DNA from: Phycisphaerales bacterium
Lineage (GTDB): Bacteria; Planctomycetota; Phycisphaerae; SM23-33
DNA: 64,000 nucleotides
Assembly (NCBI GenBank): GCA_018644725.1
Contig: JABGPZ010000060.1
Span: forward strand, 21,974-85,973
Reading direction: 5' to 3'
Part shown: positions 35,054-45,457 of the stretch, one piece after another
Numbering within the stretch: position 1 is the first letter of the stretch
How the letters are laid out: every line of letters begins with the position of its first letter
The notes under the pieces: generated by a model
The model's database searches: none
Told to the model about the DNA's origin: nothing
Seen by the model: the letters and a program-made list of their open reading frames with translations, nothing else
Program-made: the position numbers and the translations under genes

Positions 35054-37666
35054 TTACAGTTCCGACTTGAGGCGGCGGAGGAATGCGTGGGCTTCGATGG
35101 GGGACATGTTGTCGAGGTCGGCTGCGGAGATATCGGCCGCGACGCGGTCGGCGGGGGACGCAAATAAGTTGAACTGTTCGATCTCTTGCCGCGCGGTTTC
35201 CGCGAGTTCCGGCAGGTCCAGACCCGTGGCGAAATGTTCCTGGAGTTGCGGCAGAAGTTCCCGCGCGCGCTGGGTAACTTCTTTGGGCACGCCTGCGAGT
35301 TTTGCGACGTGGACGCCGTAGCTCGCCTCGGCCGGGCCGGGAATAATTTTGTGCAGGAAGACCACTTCGTCATGCCATTCGCGCACGGAAACATTGAGGT
35401 TCGTCGTCGCGGGCAGCACGCTGTCCAGCTCGGTCAGCTCGTGATAGTGTGTCGCGAACAGTGTGCGGCAGCGGCAGTGGTTGGCGATGAATTCGCAGAT
35501 CGCCCACGCCAGCGCCAGCCCGTCGCACGTCGAGGTGCCCCGGCCGACTTCGTCGAGAATCACCAGCGAGCGGCTTGTGGCGTTGTTGAGGATGTTCGCG
35601 GTTTCGACCATTTCGAGCATGAATGTCGAGAGGCCTTTGGCGAGTTCGTCGGCCGCGCCCACGCGTGTGAAAATCCGGTCGGCGATGCCAATCGTCGCGC
35701 TCTCGGCCGGGATGAAACTCCCGGTCTGCGCCAGCAACACCAGCAGGGCGACTTGGCGGATGTAGGTCGATTTGCCGGCCATGTTCGGGCCAGTGATCAG
35801 CAGAAGGCGGTCGATGTCGCCGCCCATGGTCACGTCGTTGGGGACGAATTTTTCGCGCAGTTCTTCGGCCACCACGGGGTGTTTGCCGCCATTGATTTCG
35901 AGGACGTTGTCCTGCGTGATCGTCGGGCGGGTGTAGTCGCGGCTTCGGGCGAGATGCCCGAGCGCGGCGAGGACGTCGATGGTGGCGAGCGCTTCGGCGG
36001 CGGCTTGGAGTTCTTCGAGGCAGTCGGCGAGTTTGACACGCAATTCTTCGAAGAGTTTCGCTTCGAGATTTTTCGCGCGTTCCTCGGCCGTCAGCACTTC
36101 CGATTCGTACTGCTTGAGTTCGTCGGTGATATAGCGCTCGGCGTTTTTGAGCGTCTGCTTGCGGTGGAATTCCGGCGGCGCCTTGTCGCTGTGGAGGCGG
36201 CTGATTTCGATGTAGTAGCCAAAGACGCGGTTGAAGCCCATCTTCAGCGGCAGGTCGTATTGCTCGGCGAGTTTTTTCTGATAGTCCGCCAGCCAGGTTT
36301 CGCCGTCGCGGCCAATGGTGCGCAGGCGGTCGAGCTCTTCGTCAAAGCCGGTCGCGATCACGCCGCCGTCGCGCAGGAGTGCGCTGCAGTCGGGGTCGAT
36401 GGTGGCTTCGATCCACGCGGCCGGTTCGTCGAGGCCATCGAGCGCGGGGGCGAGATCGTTCAGCAGGCCTGGTGCGCCTTCGAGACTCGCGGCGAGCGCG
36501 GGCAGGTTCGCCAGCGTTTGGCCGAGGGCGAGGACTTCGCGCGGGCGGACGCGATTCAGCGCGATGTTTGTCGAGATGCGGTCGATCTGCGCACAGTCGG
36601 CGAGAATGGTTCGTAGCGCGGCGACGGCGTCGGCGGACTCGGCGAAAAACGCGACGGCCTCTTGGCGTGCGAGGATGGCCGAGTAGTTCACCAGCGGGTA
36701 GGTCAGCCAGCGTTCGAGCAGGCGGCTACCCATGCCGGTTTTGGTTTGGTCGAGGCTCGCCAGCAGGCTTCCCGTGCGGACGTTGTCGCGCAGGGTGCGC
36801 TGAACTTCCAGGCAGCGCAGCGTGTTGCCGTCGATGGCCATGTAGCGTTCGCGCTGGAAGGGCATGAGTTTGCGGATGTGGCCGAGCGCGGATTTTTGCG
36901 TCTCGCGGAGATAGTCCAGCAGCGCTCCGGCCGCGCAGACGCCTTCGTCGGCGGTTTCGATCCCGAAGCCTGCGAGCGTGGTCACGGCGAATTGTTCGTG
37001 GAGCGCTTCGGTGGCGGCGTGGATGTCGAAGACCCACGGCGGGCGGCGCGTGGCGACGGCACTGGTCGCGGCGGAAAGTTGCGCGGTCCATTCGCGCTGG
37101 TCAAAGTGGGAGTCTTCGGCGAGGACGACTTCGGCCGGGCGGATACGGATGAGTTCGTCGACGACGTGTTCGGCCGGCGCGGTCATCGTGAAAAATTGCC
37201 CGCTGGACAGTTCCACCCACGACAGGCCCACCAGCGCGTCGCGCTTGGCGGTTGCGGTTTTCGCCTGGAAGATCGCGGCGAGGTAGTTGCCTTCGCGCTG
37301 ATCGAGCAGTGTTTCGTCGGTGAGCGTCCCGGGCGTCACCAGCCGCACGACATCGCGCTTGACCACGCCCTTGGCGGTTTTGGGGTCTTCGACCTGTTCA
37401 CAGATCGCGACGCGAATGCCCTCGGCGACCAGGCGGCGGAGGTAGTTGTCCAGCGCGTGATAGGGGATGCCCGCGAGGGGGATCGCGTTCGCACCTTTGT
37501 TGCGCGTGGTTACGGCAATGCCGAGAATCCGCGCGGCCGTCTTGGCGTCGTCGGCGAAGAGTTCGTAGAAATCCCCCATGCGAAAGAAGAGCAGATAGTC
37601 GGGGTATTGCTCCTTGAATTCGCTCCATTGACGCATCGCAGGGGTGTCGTACGGGGTCTTTGCCAT
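35054..37666 (-). CDS. mutS: DNA mismatch repair protein MutS
   Basis: TPAMRQWSEFKEQYPDYLLFFRMGDFYELFADDA; TGPNMAGKSTYIRQVALLVLLAQTGSFIPA; VILDEVGRGTSTCDGLALAWAI; LFATHYHELTEL. Confidence 0.98.
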   Translation of the reverse strand: MAKTPYDTPAMRQWSEFKEQYPDYLLFFRMGDFYELFADDAKTAARILGIAVTTRNKGANAIPLAGIPYHALDNYLRRLVAEGIRVAICEQVEDPKTAKGVVKRDVVRLVTPGTLTDETLLDQREGNYLAAIFQAKTATAKRDALVGLSWVELSSGQFFTMTAPAEHVVDELIRIRPAEVVLAEDSHFDQREWTAQLSAATSAVATRRPPWVFDIHAATEALHEQFAVTTLAGFGIETADEGVCAAGALLDYLRETQKSALGHIRKLMPFQRERYMAIDGNTLRCLEVQRTLRDNVRTGSLLASLDQTKTGMGSRLLERWLTYPLVNYSAILARQEAVAFFAESADAVAALRTILADCAQIDRISTNIALNRVRPREVLALGQTLANLPALAASLEGAPGLLNDLAPALDGLDEPAAWIEATIDPDCSALLRDGGVIATGFDEELDRLRTIGRDGETWLADYQKKLAEQYDLPLKMGFNRVFGYYIEISRLHSDKAPPEFHRKQTLKNAERYITDELKQYESEVLTAEERAKNLEAKLFEELRVKLADCLEELQAAAEALATIDVLAALGHLARSRDYTRPTITQDNVLEINGGKHPVVAEELREKFVPNDVTMGGDIDRLLLITGPNMAGKSTYIRQVALLVLLAQTGSFIPAESATIGIADRIFTRVGAADELAKGLSTFMLEMVETANILNNATSRSLVILDEVGRGTSTCDGLALAWAICEFIANHCRCRTLFATHYHELTELDSVLPATTNLNVSVREWHDEVVFLHKIIPGPAEASYGVHVAKLAGVPKEVTQRARELLPQLQEHFATGLDLPELAETARQEIEQFNLFASPADRVAADISAADLDNMSPIEAHAFLRRLKSEL

Positions 37667-37761
37667 AGAGGCGCGATTCTATCGGCACAAGGGTAAAATT
37701 GCAAGCGATTGACTTGCAGGGCAGGAGAGAGTAGGATTGGCAGGTGTCGATGTAGCGATCA

Positions 37762-40083
37762 GTGGAATTCAACCATGGAGATAGTTTCGTGAAGACAAAG
37801 CGACAACTCCGGCCAAGCGTGATGAGGTGTATTGCAATTGCAGGTTTGCTTTCGGGATGCGCCACGGCGACACTCGGGGACACTGCGGTCTATTATGTTT
37901 CCCCGAAGGGGCTCGACAGCAATTCCGGCACGAAGGACGCCCCGCTGGCGACGTTGCAGTCGGCGGCAAAGCAAATGAAGCCGGGTGACACCTGTATTCT
38001 GCGCGGCGGGGTCTATCGTCAAACGCTCCGCCTGACTCATGGCGGTACGGCGGCCAAGCCGTTGACGTTCAAGGCCTATCCCGGTGAAGTGCCCGTTCTC
38101 GATGGGACGGATGTAGTGGGCGGAACGTGGAAAAAATACAAAGGGAAAATCTACCGCACGCAACTCAAGGCGGGACTCTCTCTCGGGCAAGTCTTCGTGG
38201 ACAAGGCCATGATGACGTGGGCACGCTGGCCGAACGCGACGTTCAAGGATCGCTGGGCAAACAAGAAGTGGGCGCCATGCAAAGGCCCGCTTGGGACGTT
38301 GATTGGCGGCAAGGCGCTGGCGAAAACCAGGATTGACTGGACCGGCGGAATTGTGATGTTGAACACGAAGCCCAATTGGGACAAGTGGACGGCCATCGTA
38401 AAAAAACACGCCAAAGGGAAAGATCGGTTCAACTACTCCAAGGCGCTGCAGTGGAAATGGCCGCGCGAGCAGGGAGGGTCCTATTCCCTCCATGGTAAGC
38501 TCGAAGCCCTCGATGCGGCGGAGGAATGGTATTACGATGCGAAGACGGGGATGCTCTATCTTTATTGTCCCAAAGGTGACACTCCAGCCAACCATGTGGT
38601 GGAAGTCAAGAAGCGCACCTATGGTGTGGATGCGGAAACGTGTGATTTTGTTCAGCTGAAGGGAATTCATTTTCGCGCGACGACGTTTACTTTTCGCGAG
38701 TGCCACCATTGCCTCGTGGATGGATGTCACATTCGGTTTCCCAATGTTGCACCGCTCTTGTGGGACTTGAATATGCCGTCGAAGCCCATGGTTGCCACGC
38801 AGATGATTGGCCATCACAATACGGTTCGCAATTCCAGCCTGGCCTACAGTCCGACGTTCGGATTGCGCATGCTCGGTTCGCACAATCGTGTGGAAAACAA
38901 TCTGATCTATGACGTCAATTGGGTGGGTTCGCTGTGCTATGCCAATGTGTGGATGGGGAGCCTCGAAGACAACTACACATGGGAAGGCTGCCTGAAGTAC
39001 GAGGGCCTGCTCAAGGAGACCGTGCCCCAGGCTACGGCGGAAGAGCTTGCCAATGTGCAGTGGGGCGGGAAGATGGGACGGATTGTGAAGGTTCATGATC
39101 CCGACCGGGCGAAACCCGCAGGCAACTGTGTTGTCCGCCGCAACACACTGTTTGGTTCGGGAAATATCGTCTTGGGCTTTTTCGAACAGCCGAACTACGA
39201 CATTGGATACAACTACGTCTACGATGGCGGGATGTTTGTCCACGATGTGTCAATGATTTACACGACCTTGCCGCAGATTCGAGGCTCGGTGGTGCACCAC
39301 AATTGGGTGACGACGAAATACAAGTTGTGCATTCGCGCCGACGATCAGTCTCGTGGCGTGGCGGTGCATCACAATGTAATGTGGGGGGCGAGCACAGGGA
39401 GTCTGGTTGTCAAGGGTGATGACAATGCTGTCTATCACAACACCTCTTTGGCAAGGTCGCTCAAGAATTGGGACTTGAATGTGAAGACGATGGCAGAACC
39501 GGACAAGCCGCACTATCGCAAGCTTTGGCCGCTGCTGAAGGCGCAGAATACGAAGACGCCCATTTGGAATAATTTTGTCCATCGCATCACGACTGCGAAT
39601 GGGGACACCCTTTACGCGAAAGGCGACCCGCGGTTGTCGCACAATTTGATCGATGCGAATCCGGCATCGTTGTTGGTGAATCCGGCTGGGCTGGACTTCC
39701 GCCCGAAACCCGGCTCGCCGCTGATTGATGCGGGGCGGGTGATCAAGGGGGTCAATGACGGGTTTGCGGGGAAAGCGCCAGATGTGGGTGCCTATGAATT
39801 TGGGGTCAAGCCATGGGTGGCGGGGCACAAGAACTTTGTTCGGACCCATGGCGAGACCACCGACCCGGAGACCGGTGAATCCACGATGACGCTTTGTTTG
39901 TCGATGCCTGCGGTCAAGAATGTCTCGGTGACGCTGGTTCCTGCCGAGGGTGTGACCCTCACGAGCAGGTCCAAACTGGTGTTCACTGCCGCGAATTGGG
40001 CCGCGGGGCGGACGGTCCGATTCAAGGTCAGCAAAGAGAGTTCCGCCAAGGCCATCACGTTTGTCATTGAGCAACCGAGGTGA
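37762..40083 (+). CDS. Right-handed parallel beta-helix repeat protein with C-terminal Calx-beta-like segment
   Basis: [51 protein letters not shown]-rich helix turns ([24 protein letters not shown]); C-term [33 protein letters not shown]. Start ambiguous (GTG 37762 or GTG 37789). Confidence 0.82.
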   Translation: MEFNHGDSFVKTKRQLRPSVMRCIAIAGLLSGCATATLGDTAVYYVSPKGLDSNSGTKDAPLATLQSAAKQMKPGDTCILRGGVYRQTLRLTHGGTAAKPLTFKAYPGEVPVLDGTDVVGGTWKKYKGKIYRTQLKAGLSLGQVFVDKAMMTWARWPNATFKDRWANKKWAPCKGPLGTLIGGKALAKTRIDWTGGIVMLNTKPNWDKWTAIVKKHAKGKDRFNYSKALQWKWPREQGGSYSLHGKLEALDAAEEWYYDAKTGMLYLYCPKGDTPANHVVEVKKRTYGVDAETCDFVQLKGIHFRATTFTFRECHHCLVDGCHIRFPNVAPLLWDLNMPSKPMVATQMIGHHNTVRNSSLAYSPTFGLRMLGSHNRVENNLIYDVNWVGSLCYANVWMGSLEDNYTWEGCLKYEGLLKETVPQATAEELANVQWGGKMGRIVKVHDPDRAKPAGNCVVRRNTLFGSGNIVLGFFEQPNYDIGYNYVYDGGMFVHDVSMIYTTLPQIRGSVVHHNWVTTKYKLCIRADDQSRGVAVHHNVMWGASTGSLVVKGDDNAVYHNTSLARSLKNWDLNVKTMAEPDKPHYRKLWPLLKAQNTKTPIWNNFVHRITTANGDTLYAKGDPRLSHNLIDANPASLLVNPAGLDFRPKPGSPLIDAGRVIKGVNDGFAGKAPDVGAYEFGVKPWVAGHKNFVRTHGETTDPETGESTMTLCLSMPAVKNVSVTLVPAEGVTLTSRSKLVFTAANWAAGRTVRFKVSKESSAKAITFVIEQPR

Positions 40084-40102
40084 CGGTTGCAGTAGAAGCA
40101 TA

Positions 40103-40135
40103 GAAAAAGCCCGAGCAATTGCCCGGGCTTTTTTT
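40103..40135. terminator. Terminator hairpin between convergent genes
   Basis: AAAAAGCCCGAGC-AATT-GCCCGGGCTTTTTTT. Confidence 0.85.
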
Positions 40136-40158
40136 GTGGGACAAGTTGTCGTCGTAAT

Positions 40159-41700
40159 TTACTTGCTTGTGCCTGCACTCATCATTGCGCGGATTTTGGT
40201 GTGGAGGCGATTGACGACTTCGGGGTTGGCTGCGGCGACGTTTTTGGTTTCGCTGGGGTCGGCGGCCATGTCGTAGAGCTGGAACGGTTTTTTCCATGCG
40301 TCGCCCTTGGGTCTGGCGCGGCCACCCGAGCCGGCCGAGCAGATCAGTTTCCATTTGCCGTCACGGATGGCGAAGTGCCCCCCAGACGAGTGGTGGATGA
40401 CTGGCGCGCGCGGGGTGGGGAGGGGCTTGCCTTCCATCAGCGGCAGGAGGTTGAAGCTGTCTTCGCCGGTGGTCTTGGCGAGCTTGGTTACGCCGCCGGC
40501 TGCGGCGCAGGTTGCGAGGAGGTCGACGATGCTAACCGGCGTGTCGCAGGTAGAAGCCTTGGGCGTTTTGCCCGGCCAGCGAACGATAAACGGTACGCGG
40601 TGGCCGCCGTCATAGATGTCCGCTTTCGTGCCGCGATAGATGTGGTTGGCGGTGTGGTTCGACTCGCGGAAGCCCTGGACGGAGGGCGTTTTGATGTGGC
40701 CGGGCTCGTTGTCTTTCAGGCGGTACATGTACGAGCCGTTGTCGCTGGAAACGATCAGCAGCGTGTTGTCGGCGACCTTCGCGTCGTCGAGCGCTTTGAG
40801 GACTTCGCCGACGACCCAGTCGGTCTGCATGAGGAAGTCGCCATAGAGGCCGCGCTTGGATTTTCCAACGAAGCGCTCGGCGGGCAGGCAGGGCTTGTGC
40901 GGCGAGGTGAGCGGGAAGTAGAGGAAGAACGGCTTGTCGCCCTTGGCCGATTTGGCGATGTGCTCGCACGATTTTTTCGTGAGGATGTCCAGCGCGCCGA
41001 CGTGGCTGAAGTCCTTAGCCATGTCGCCGCCGCGGCTATAGTTCGGGAAGCTGCTGCCGGGGTAGCGGCTGGTGGCGGGCGCGACGAATTTGTCGTTCTC
41101 GATGAAGGTGTACGGCGGCATGTCCAGCGAGGCCGTCACGCCGAAGTAGTAGTCAAATCCATTGACGTTCGGGCTGTTTTGGATTTTCTTCGTATAGTCG
41201 ACTCTGCCCTTGTGCTTGTCTTTGGGTTTGGGTCCAGCCTTGGCGGGTTTCGGCAGGTCCATCCCGAGGTGCCACTTGCCGATGCAGGCGGTGTCATAGC
41301 CAGCGCCCTTGAGCAGCGTGGCAATGGTCTCTCGTTTTGGGTCGATGAGGTGGCTGGAGAACCCGCTGAGCACACCATGCTTGAGACGCGTCCGCCAGCA
41401 GTAGCGGCCGGTAACGAGCGAGTAGCGGCTCGGGGTACAGACGGCTGAGGTGGTGTGCGCGTCGGTGAAGATCATGCCTTCGTTGGCGAGGCGCGTGGTG
41501 TGCGGCGTGGGGATGACCGATTTCTTGTTGATGCACTGCAGGTCGCCCGAGCCGAGGTCGTCAGCGAAAATGATGACGATGTTGGGCTTCTTTGCGGGTG
41601 CGGGTGCGCAGGTTCCGCAGTGGGCCAGCGCGCGCGGCGCGGCCGAGGCGGCAAGGGCGATCGATGCGGACTTCAAAAATGTGCGGCGTTGAACGGTCAT
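40159..41700 (-). CDS. Arylsulfatase-type sulfatase
   Basis: KKPNIVIIFADDLGSGDLQC; CTPSRYSLVTGRY; CIGKWHLGMDLP; VSSDNGSYMYRLKDNEPG. Confidence 0.92.
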   Translation of the reverse strand: MTVQRRTFLKSASIALAASAAPRALAHCGTCAPAPAKKPNIVIIFADDLGSGDLQCINKKSVIPTPHTTRLANEGMIFTDAHTTSAVCTPSRYSLVTGRYCWRTRLKHGVLSGFSSHLIDPKRETIATLLKGAGYDTACIGKWHLGMDLPKPAKAGPKPKDKHKGRVDYTKKIQNSPNVNGFDYYFGVTASLDMPPYTFIENDKFVAPATSRYPGSSFPNYSRGGDMAKDFSHVGALDILTKKSCEHIAKSAKGDKPFFLYFPLTSPHKPCLPAERFVGKSKRGLYGDFLMQTDWVVGEVLKALDDAKVADNTLLIVSSDNGSYMYRLKDNEPGHIKTPSVQGFRESNHTANHIYRGTKADIYDGGHRVPFIVRWPGKTPKASTCDTPVSIVDLLATCAAAGGVTKLAKTTGEDSFNLLPLMEGKPLPTPRAPVIHHSSGGHFAIRDGKWKLICSAGSGGRARPKGDAWKKPFQLYDMAADPSETKNVAAANPEVVNRLHTKIRAMMSAGTSK

Positions 41701-42080
41701 GGCGAATCCTTTTTATGTAGATAGGAGGTTGAAGATCAATGGCGTTGTCCAAGTAATAAACGCAACGATACCACTTGCATTGCAAATCCGCAAGCGGCAG
41801 TGCCATAAATGTGGGGTGCTGGCCGGGAAAGTCATCGTGGAAATTTCGCGAACCCGAAGAATGAAACATAATAAATAGGCCTTTGAATAAACAACAATTT
41901 ACGATTCGTACGCTTCGATAAGAAAGTCCGAAAAACACTAATTTTATGGGCGGATTTCGCTTGTGTGGCAGGGGGCGGTGACGTATAACCGAAAGCTCAC
42001 AACCTATGACCAGCGATGCGAATCGGGGCTGTGTTAGCCCGCCGCGCGCTGGAGCTGCAACCGATTGAAAGGAGATTTTT

Positions 42081-44120
42081 ATGCCGGCTATTAAACCGCA
42101 AGACGTGAGGAATGTCGTGTTCCTTGGACACGGGGGAGCAGGCAAGACCACCCTCGCCGAAGCCATGCTCCTGAACGCCAAAGTCACGACGAGATTGGGC
42201 TGTGTCAACGATGGGTCGAGCAAGCTGGATTACACGGATATCGAAAAAGAACGCCAGCACTCGGTAGACCCGTCGTTGTGTTTTGTTGAGAGCAACGGCA
42301 AGACGATCAACGTTATCGACACGCCGGGCTATCCCGATTTTATCGGTGGCGCACTGTCGGCGATGACCGGTGCGGATGCGGCCGTGATTGTGATCTCCGC
42401 GATCAACGGCATCGAGACCAACACCCGCCGGATGTACAAAGAAGCCAAGGCCGCCGGCTTGCCGATCTCGTTTGTGATTACGAAGATCCACGGCGACAAC
42501 GTCGACCTCCATGGCCTGATGGACACCGTGCACGAAACCTTCGGCAGCGAATGCCACGACATGAACTTGCCCGCCAACGGCGGCAAAGAGGTCATCGACT
42601 GCTGGCTGAACAAGACCGGCGACTGCGACTGGGGCAGCGTCGAAGAAGCGCACCAGGAACTCGTCGAGTCGGTCATTGAAGCCGACGAAGACATGATGAC
42701 GGCCTATCTCGAAGGCGAAGAAATTTGCGAAGAAGCGCTCTCGTCGGCCTTTGGCAAGGCGATGGCGGCGGGCACGATCGTGCCAGTGTTCTTCACTTCC
42801 GCCCACGACGACGTCGGCATCAATCAGTTCACCTCTGCGCTCGCGAAATATTATCCCAAACCAGGCCGCGTCCCCGGCGCGCCCGTCACCGGCGAACCCG
42901 CCGGCGAAGGCGAAGCCATCGAAGTTGCCGCCGACGAAACCAAGCCCTTTATCGGCCAGGCCTTCAAAATTACTTCCGACCCGTTCGTCGGCAAAATTTC
43001 CTGGATCCGCATCCTGCAGGGGACGCTCAAGGGCAGCACGAACTATCACCTCGACGATGAAAAGAAGACCGCTAAGATTGGCCACCTCTTTAAGGTCCAG
43101 GGCGGCGAAACCATCGAAGCGCCCCAGGCCGTCGCGGGCGACATCGTCGCGCTTGCCAAGGTCGATACCCTCTCCAGCGGTGTGATCCTTCACGAAGATG
43201 CCGCGCCGATGTATCGCGCCATGCCCAAATGCCCCACGCCGATGTACTCGCTGGCGGTCACGCCCCAAAAGCGTGGCGACGAAGGGAAAATTTCCGAAGC
43301 GCTCCACCGCTTCACCGACGAAGATCCCACGTTCAAATCGCGCCTCGATACCCAGACGCACGAAACCGTCATCGACGGCATCGGCGATCTGCATCTGCGC
43401 GTGATGCTCGCGAAAATGTCCAAGCGCTACAAGGTCGATGTCGACACCAAGCAGCCGAAGATCGCCTATCGCGAAACGATTTCGTCCAAGTCCGCCGCGC
43501 AGTATCGCCACAAGAAACAGACCGGCGGCAGTGGCCAGTTTGGCGAAGTCCACCTTCGCGTCGAACCGCGTGAACGCGGAGCTGGCTTTGAGTTCGTCAG
43601 CGAGCTGTTTGGCGAATCGATTCCGCGCCAATATCTCCCTGCGATTGAGAAGGGTGTGCGCGGCGTGCTCGAACACGGCGCGGTTGCGGGCTATCCGATG
43701 CAGGATATTCTCGTGGCGGTCACTGATGGCAAGCACCACCCGGTTGACTCGAAGGAAGTGGCGTTCAAGGCCGCCGGCAAGCACGCGTTCATCGCCGCCT
43801 GTCAGCAGGCCAAGCCCGTTCTGCTCGAGCCGGTGGTCACGTTGGAAGTGACGATCCCGATGGACTACATGGGCGACATCACGTCGGACCTCGCCGGCCG
43901 TCGTGGCCGCATCCTCGGCCAGGATATGCTCCCCGGCCAGCTCTGCTCGATCCAGGCCACCGCGCCGCTCGCGGAAGTGATGCAGTACAATTCCGTGCTG
44001 CGTTCGATCACCGCCGGCACGGGCAGTTATGCCATGGAGTTCAGCCACTATGACCCCGTCCCCGCGATGGTCCAAAAGCAAATCATCGCCGAAGCCGCCA
44101 CCGCAAAAGACGAAGACTAA
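42081..44120 (+). CDS. Elongation factor G-like translational GTPase (paralog type)
   Basis: P-loop GHGGAGKTTLAEA, G3 DTPGYPDF, EF-G domain II-V features (GSGQFGEVHLRVEP, GDLHLRVMLAKMSKRYKVDVD, SDLAGRRGRILGQD). Confidence 0.9.
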   Translation: MPAIKPQDVRNVVFLGHGGAGKTTLAEAMLLNAKVTTRLGCVNDGSSKLDYTDIEKERQHSVDPSLCFVESNGKTINVIDTPGYPDFIGGALSAMTGADAAVIVISAINGIETNTRRMYKEAKAAGLPISFVITKIHGDNVDLHGLMDTVHETFGSECHDMNLPANGGKEVIDCWLNKTGDCDWGSVEEAHQELVESVIEADEDMMTAYLEGEEICEEALSSAFGKAMAAGTIVPVFFTSAHDDVGINQFTSALAKYYPKPGRVPGAPVTGEPAGEGEAIEVAADETKPFIGQAFKITSDPFVGKISWIRILQGTLKGSTNYHLDDEKKTAKIGHLFKVQGGETIEAPQAVAGDIVALAKVDTLSSGVILHEDAAPMYRAMPKCPTPMYSLAVTPQKRGDEGKISEALHRFTDEDPTFKSRLDTQTHETVIDGIGDLHLRVMLAKMSKRYKVDVDTKQPKIAYRETISSKSAAQYRHKKQTGGSGQFGEVHLRVEPRERGAGFEFVSELFGESIPRQYLPAIEKGVRGVLEHGAVAGYPMQDILVAVTDGKHHPVDSKEVAFKAAGKHAFIAACQQAKPVLLEPVVTLEVTIPMDYMGDITSDLAGRRGRILGQDMLPGQLCSIQATAPLAEVMQYNSVLRSITAGTGSYAMEFSHYDPVPAMVQKQIIAEAATAKDED

Positions 44121-44158
44121 CACGCGGCCAGGATAACGGAAGAGAATAAAATGAAACC

Positions 44159-44291
44159 GTAGGGGCGGGCCTTGTGCCCGTCCCTTTTTTATGGCCCTGT
44201 TTCGTAGGGGCGAAAATCTTTCGCCCATTCGTTATTTTTCATGGCACATCAAAACAGGAAAACACGAGCGGAAGATTTTCCGCCCCTACGA
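44159..44291. repeat. Cluster of three dispersed palindromic repeat copies
   Basis: GTAGGGGCGGGCCTTGTGCCCGTCCC (44159-44184), CGTAGGGGCGAAAATCTTTCGCCC (44203-44226), GCGGAAGATTTTCCGCCCCTACGA (44269-44292). Confidence 0.85.
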
Positions 44292-44301
44292 CAGAAAGAG
44301 A

Positions 44302-44349
44302 CACAAAAACCGCCGAGGGGATTCATTTCCCCTCGGCGGTTGTTTTGTG
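44302..44349. terminator. Terminator hairpin between convergent genes
   Basis: ACAAAAACCGCCGAGGGGA-TTCAT-TTCCCCTCGGCGGTTGTTTTGT. Confidence 0.8.
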
Positions 44350-44388
44350 TCGAGATAGCCTTATTTCTTCGGTGGCCAAGGATGGACG

Positions 44389-44706
44389 TTACTTCAAATA
44401 TTTACAGCCGCAGAAGGGGCAATAGCGGACATCTTCGAGGACGCCGCCGAGGTAGCGCAGCGACTGTTTGCAGTTCGGGCATTCCAGCCTCGTCAGCAGC
44501 AGCATCCACAGCAGCATGTTCACCACCATCACGCCCGCCAGAATGAACAAGCGCATAAGGAACATGCTCCGCAGAAAATAGAGCGCAATGCAGATCAGGC
44601 CCGAGTAAATAAGCACACGGTTTTGCAATTTCACCAGCGGGAGATTGTTGGCGATGAATTCCGGGATCGGCGTTTTTTTCGGTTCGGTGTGGCGGGGAGT
44701 GCTCAT
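44389..44706 (-). CDS. Small membrane protein with C-terminal zinc-ribbon
   Basis: MSTPRHTEPKKTPIPEFIANN...two TM segments...LECPNCKQSLRYLGGVLEDVRYCPFCGCKYLK; start overlaps the stop of the GGDEF gene. Confidence 0.72.
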   Translation of the reverse strand: MSTPRHTEPKKTPIPEFIANNLPLVKLQNRVLIYSGLICIALYFLRSMFLMRLFILAGVMVVNMLLWMLLLTRLECPNCKQSLRYLGGVLEDVRYCPFCGCKYLK

Positions 44707-45413
44707 GAGGCCTCGCGGGGGTTGGAGATCAGTAGGATGTTGTTTTTGCCGCACGTTTTGGCTTCGGCCAGTGCGGCGTCGGCTGCGGCGAGCAGGTCTT
44801 CGGCCGTCGCGCCATCGGCGGGGTAGACCGCCAGGCCGCCGGAGATGGTCAGGTGTCCTTCGCCGCTGCTACCCAGGGCGGGGAGCGAGGCGCTTTCCAC
44901 GGCCGCGCGGAATCGTTCGGCGATCACGTCGATGGCTTCGAGCGGTGCGCTGTCTGCGGTGCGCGGGCGGGTGTCCCAGAACAGCACGGCGAATTCGTCG
45001 CCGCCGATGCGGCCCAGCAGGTCGTGCTCGCGCGTGGTCGCTTGGAGGAGCTTGGCGATGGAGTGGAGAATGGTGTCGCCGACCCCATGGCCGTGGGCGT
45101 CATTGTATTGCTTGAAGTCGTCGATGTCGAACAGCAGCAGCGTCGCGCGGAATTCTTCGGGTTTGGCTTCGGCGCGTGCGAGCATGGAATCGACCCGCGG
45201 GGCAAAGACGCGTCGGTTGGCCAGCCCGGTCAGGTCGTCGGTACTCGCGAGGCATTCGAGCTCCTCGGCGCGGTGGGCCTGCTCGGCGAGTGCCTCGACC
45301 AGTGGGGCAAGTTCCTCGGGCGGAGCTAGGCGCGCGATGGCCTTGGCGAGAGCATCCGGCGAGGAGGCCGATTGGGCGAGTTCGGTCGCGATGTCAATCC
45401 ATCGTTGATTCAT
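44703..45413 (-). CDS. GGDEF-domain diguanylate cyclase
   Basis: LLLFDIDDFKQYNDAHGHGVGDTIL...TREHDLLGRIGGDEFAVLFW; intact GGDEF and upstream RxxD (REHD). Confidence 0.93.
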   Translation of the reverse strand: MNQRWIDIATELAQSASSPDALAKAIARLAPPEELAPLVEALAEQAHRAEELECLASTDDLTGLANRRVFAPRVDSMLARAEAKPEEFRATLLLFDIDDFKQYNDAHGHGVGDTILHSIAKLLQATTREHDLLGRIGGDEFAVLFWDTRPRTADSAPLEAIDVIAERFRAAVESASLPALGSSGEGHLTISGGLAVYPADGATAEDLLAAADAALAEAKTCGKNNILLISNPREAS

Positions 45414-45457
45414 GCGTCCTATCGTAGCATTTGCGCGCGGGTGTGTAAACCGTGTGG

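Noticed and set aside
35186-37696. 476-aa and 344-aa plus-strand ORFs opposite mutS
   Set aside because: Shadow ORFs of an unambiguous MutS gene.
41997-44228. 743-aa minus-strand ORF opposite the EF-G-like gene
   Set aside because: Shadow ORF; the plus strand carries clear GTPase and EF-G motifs.
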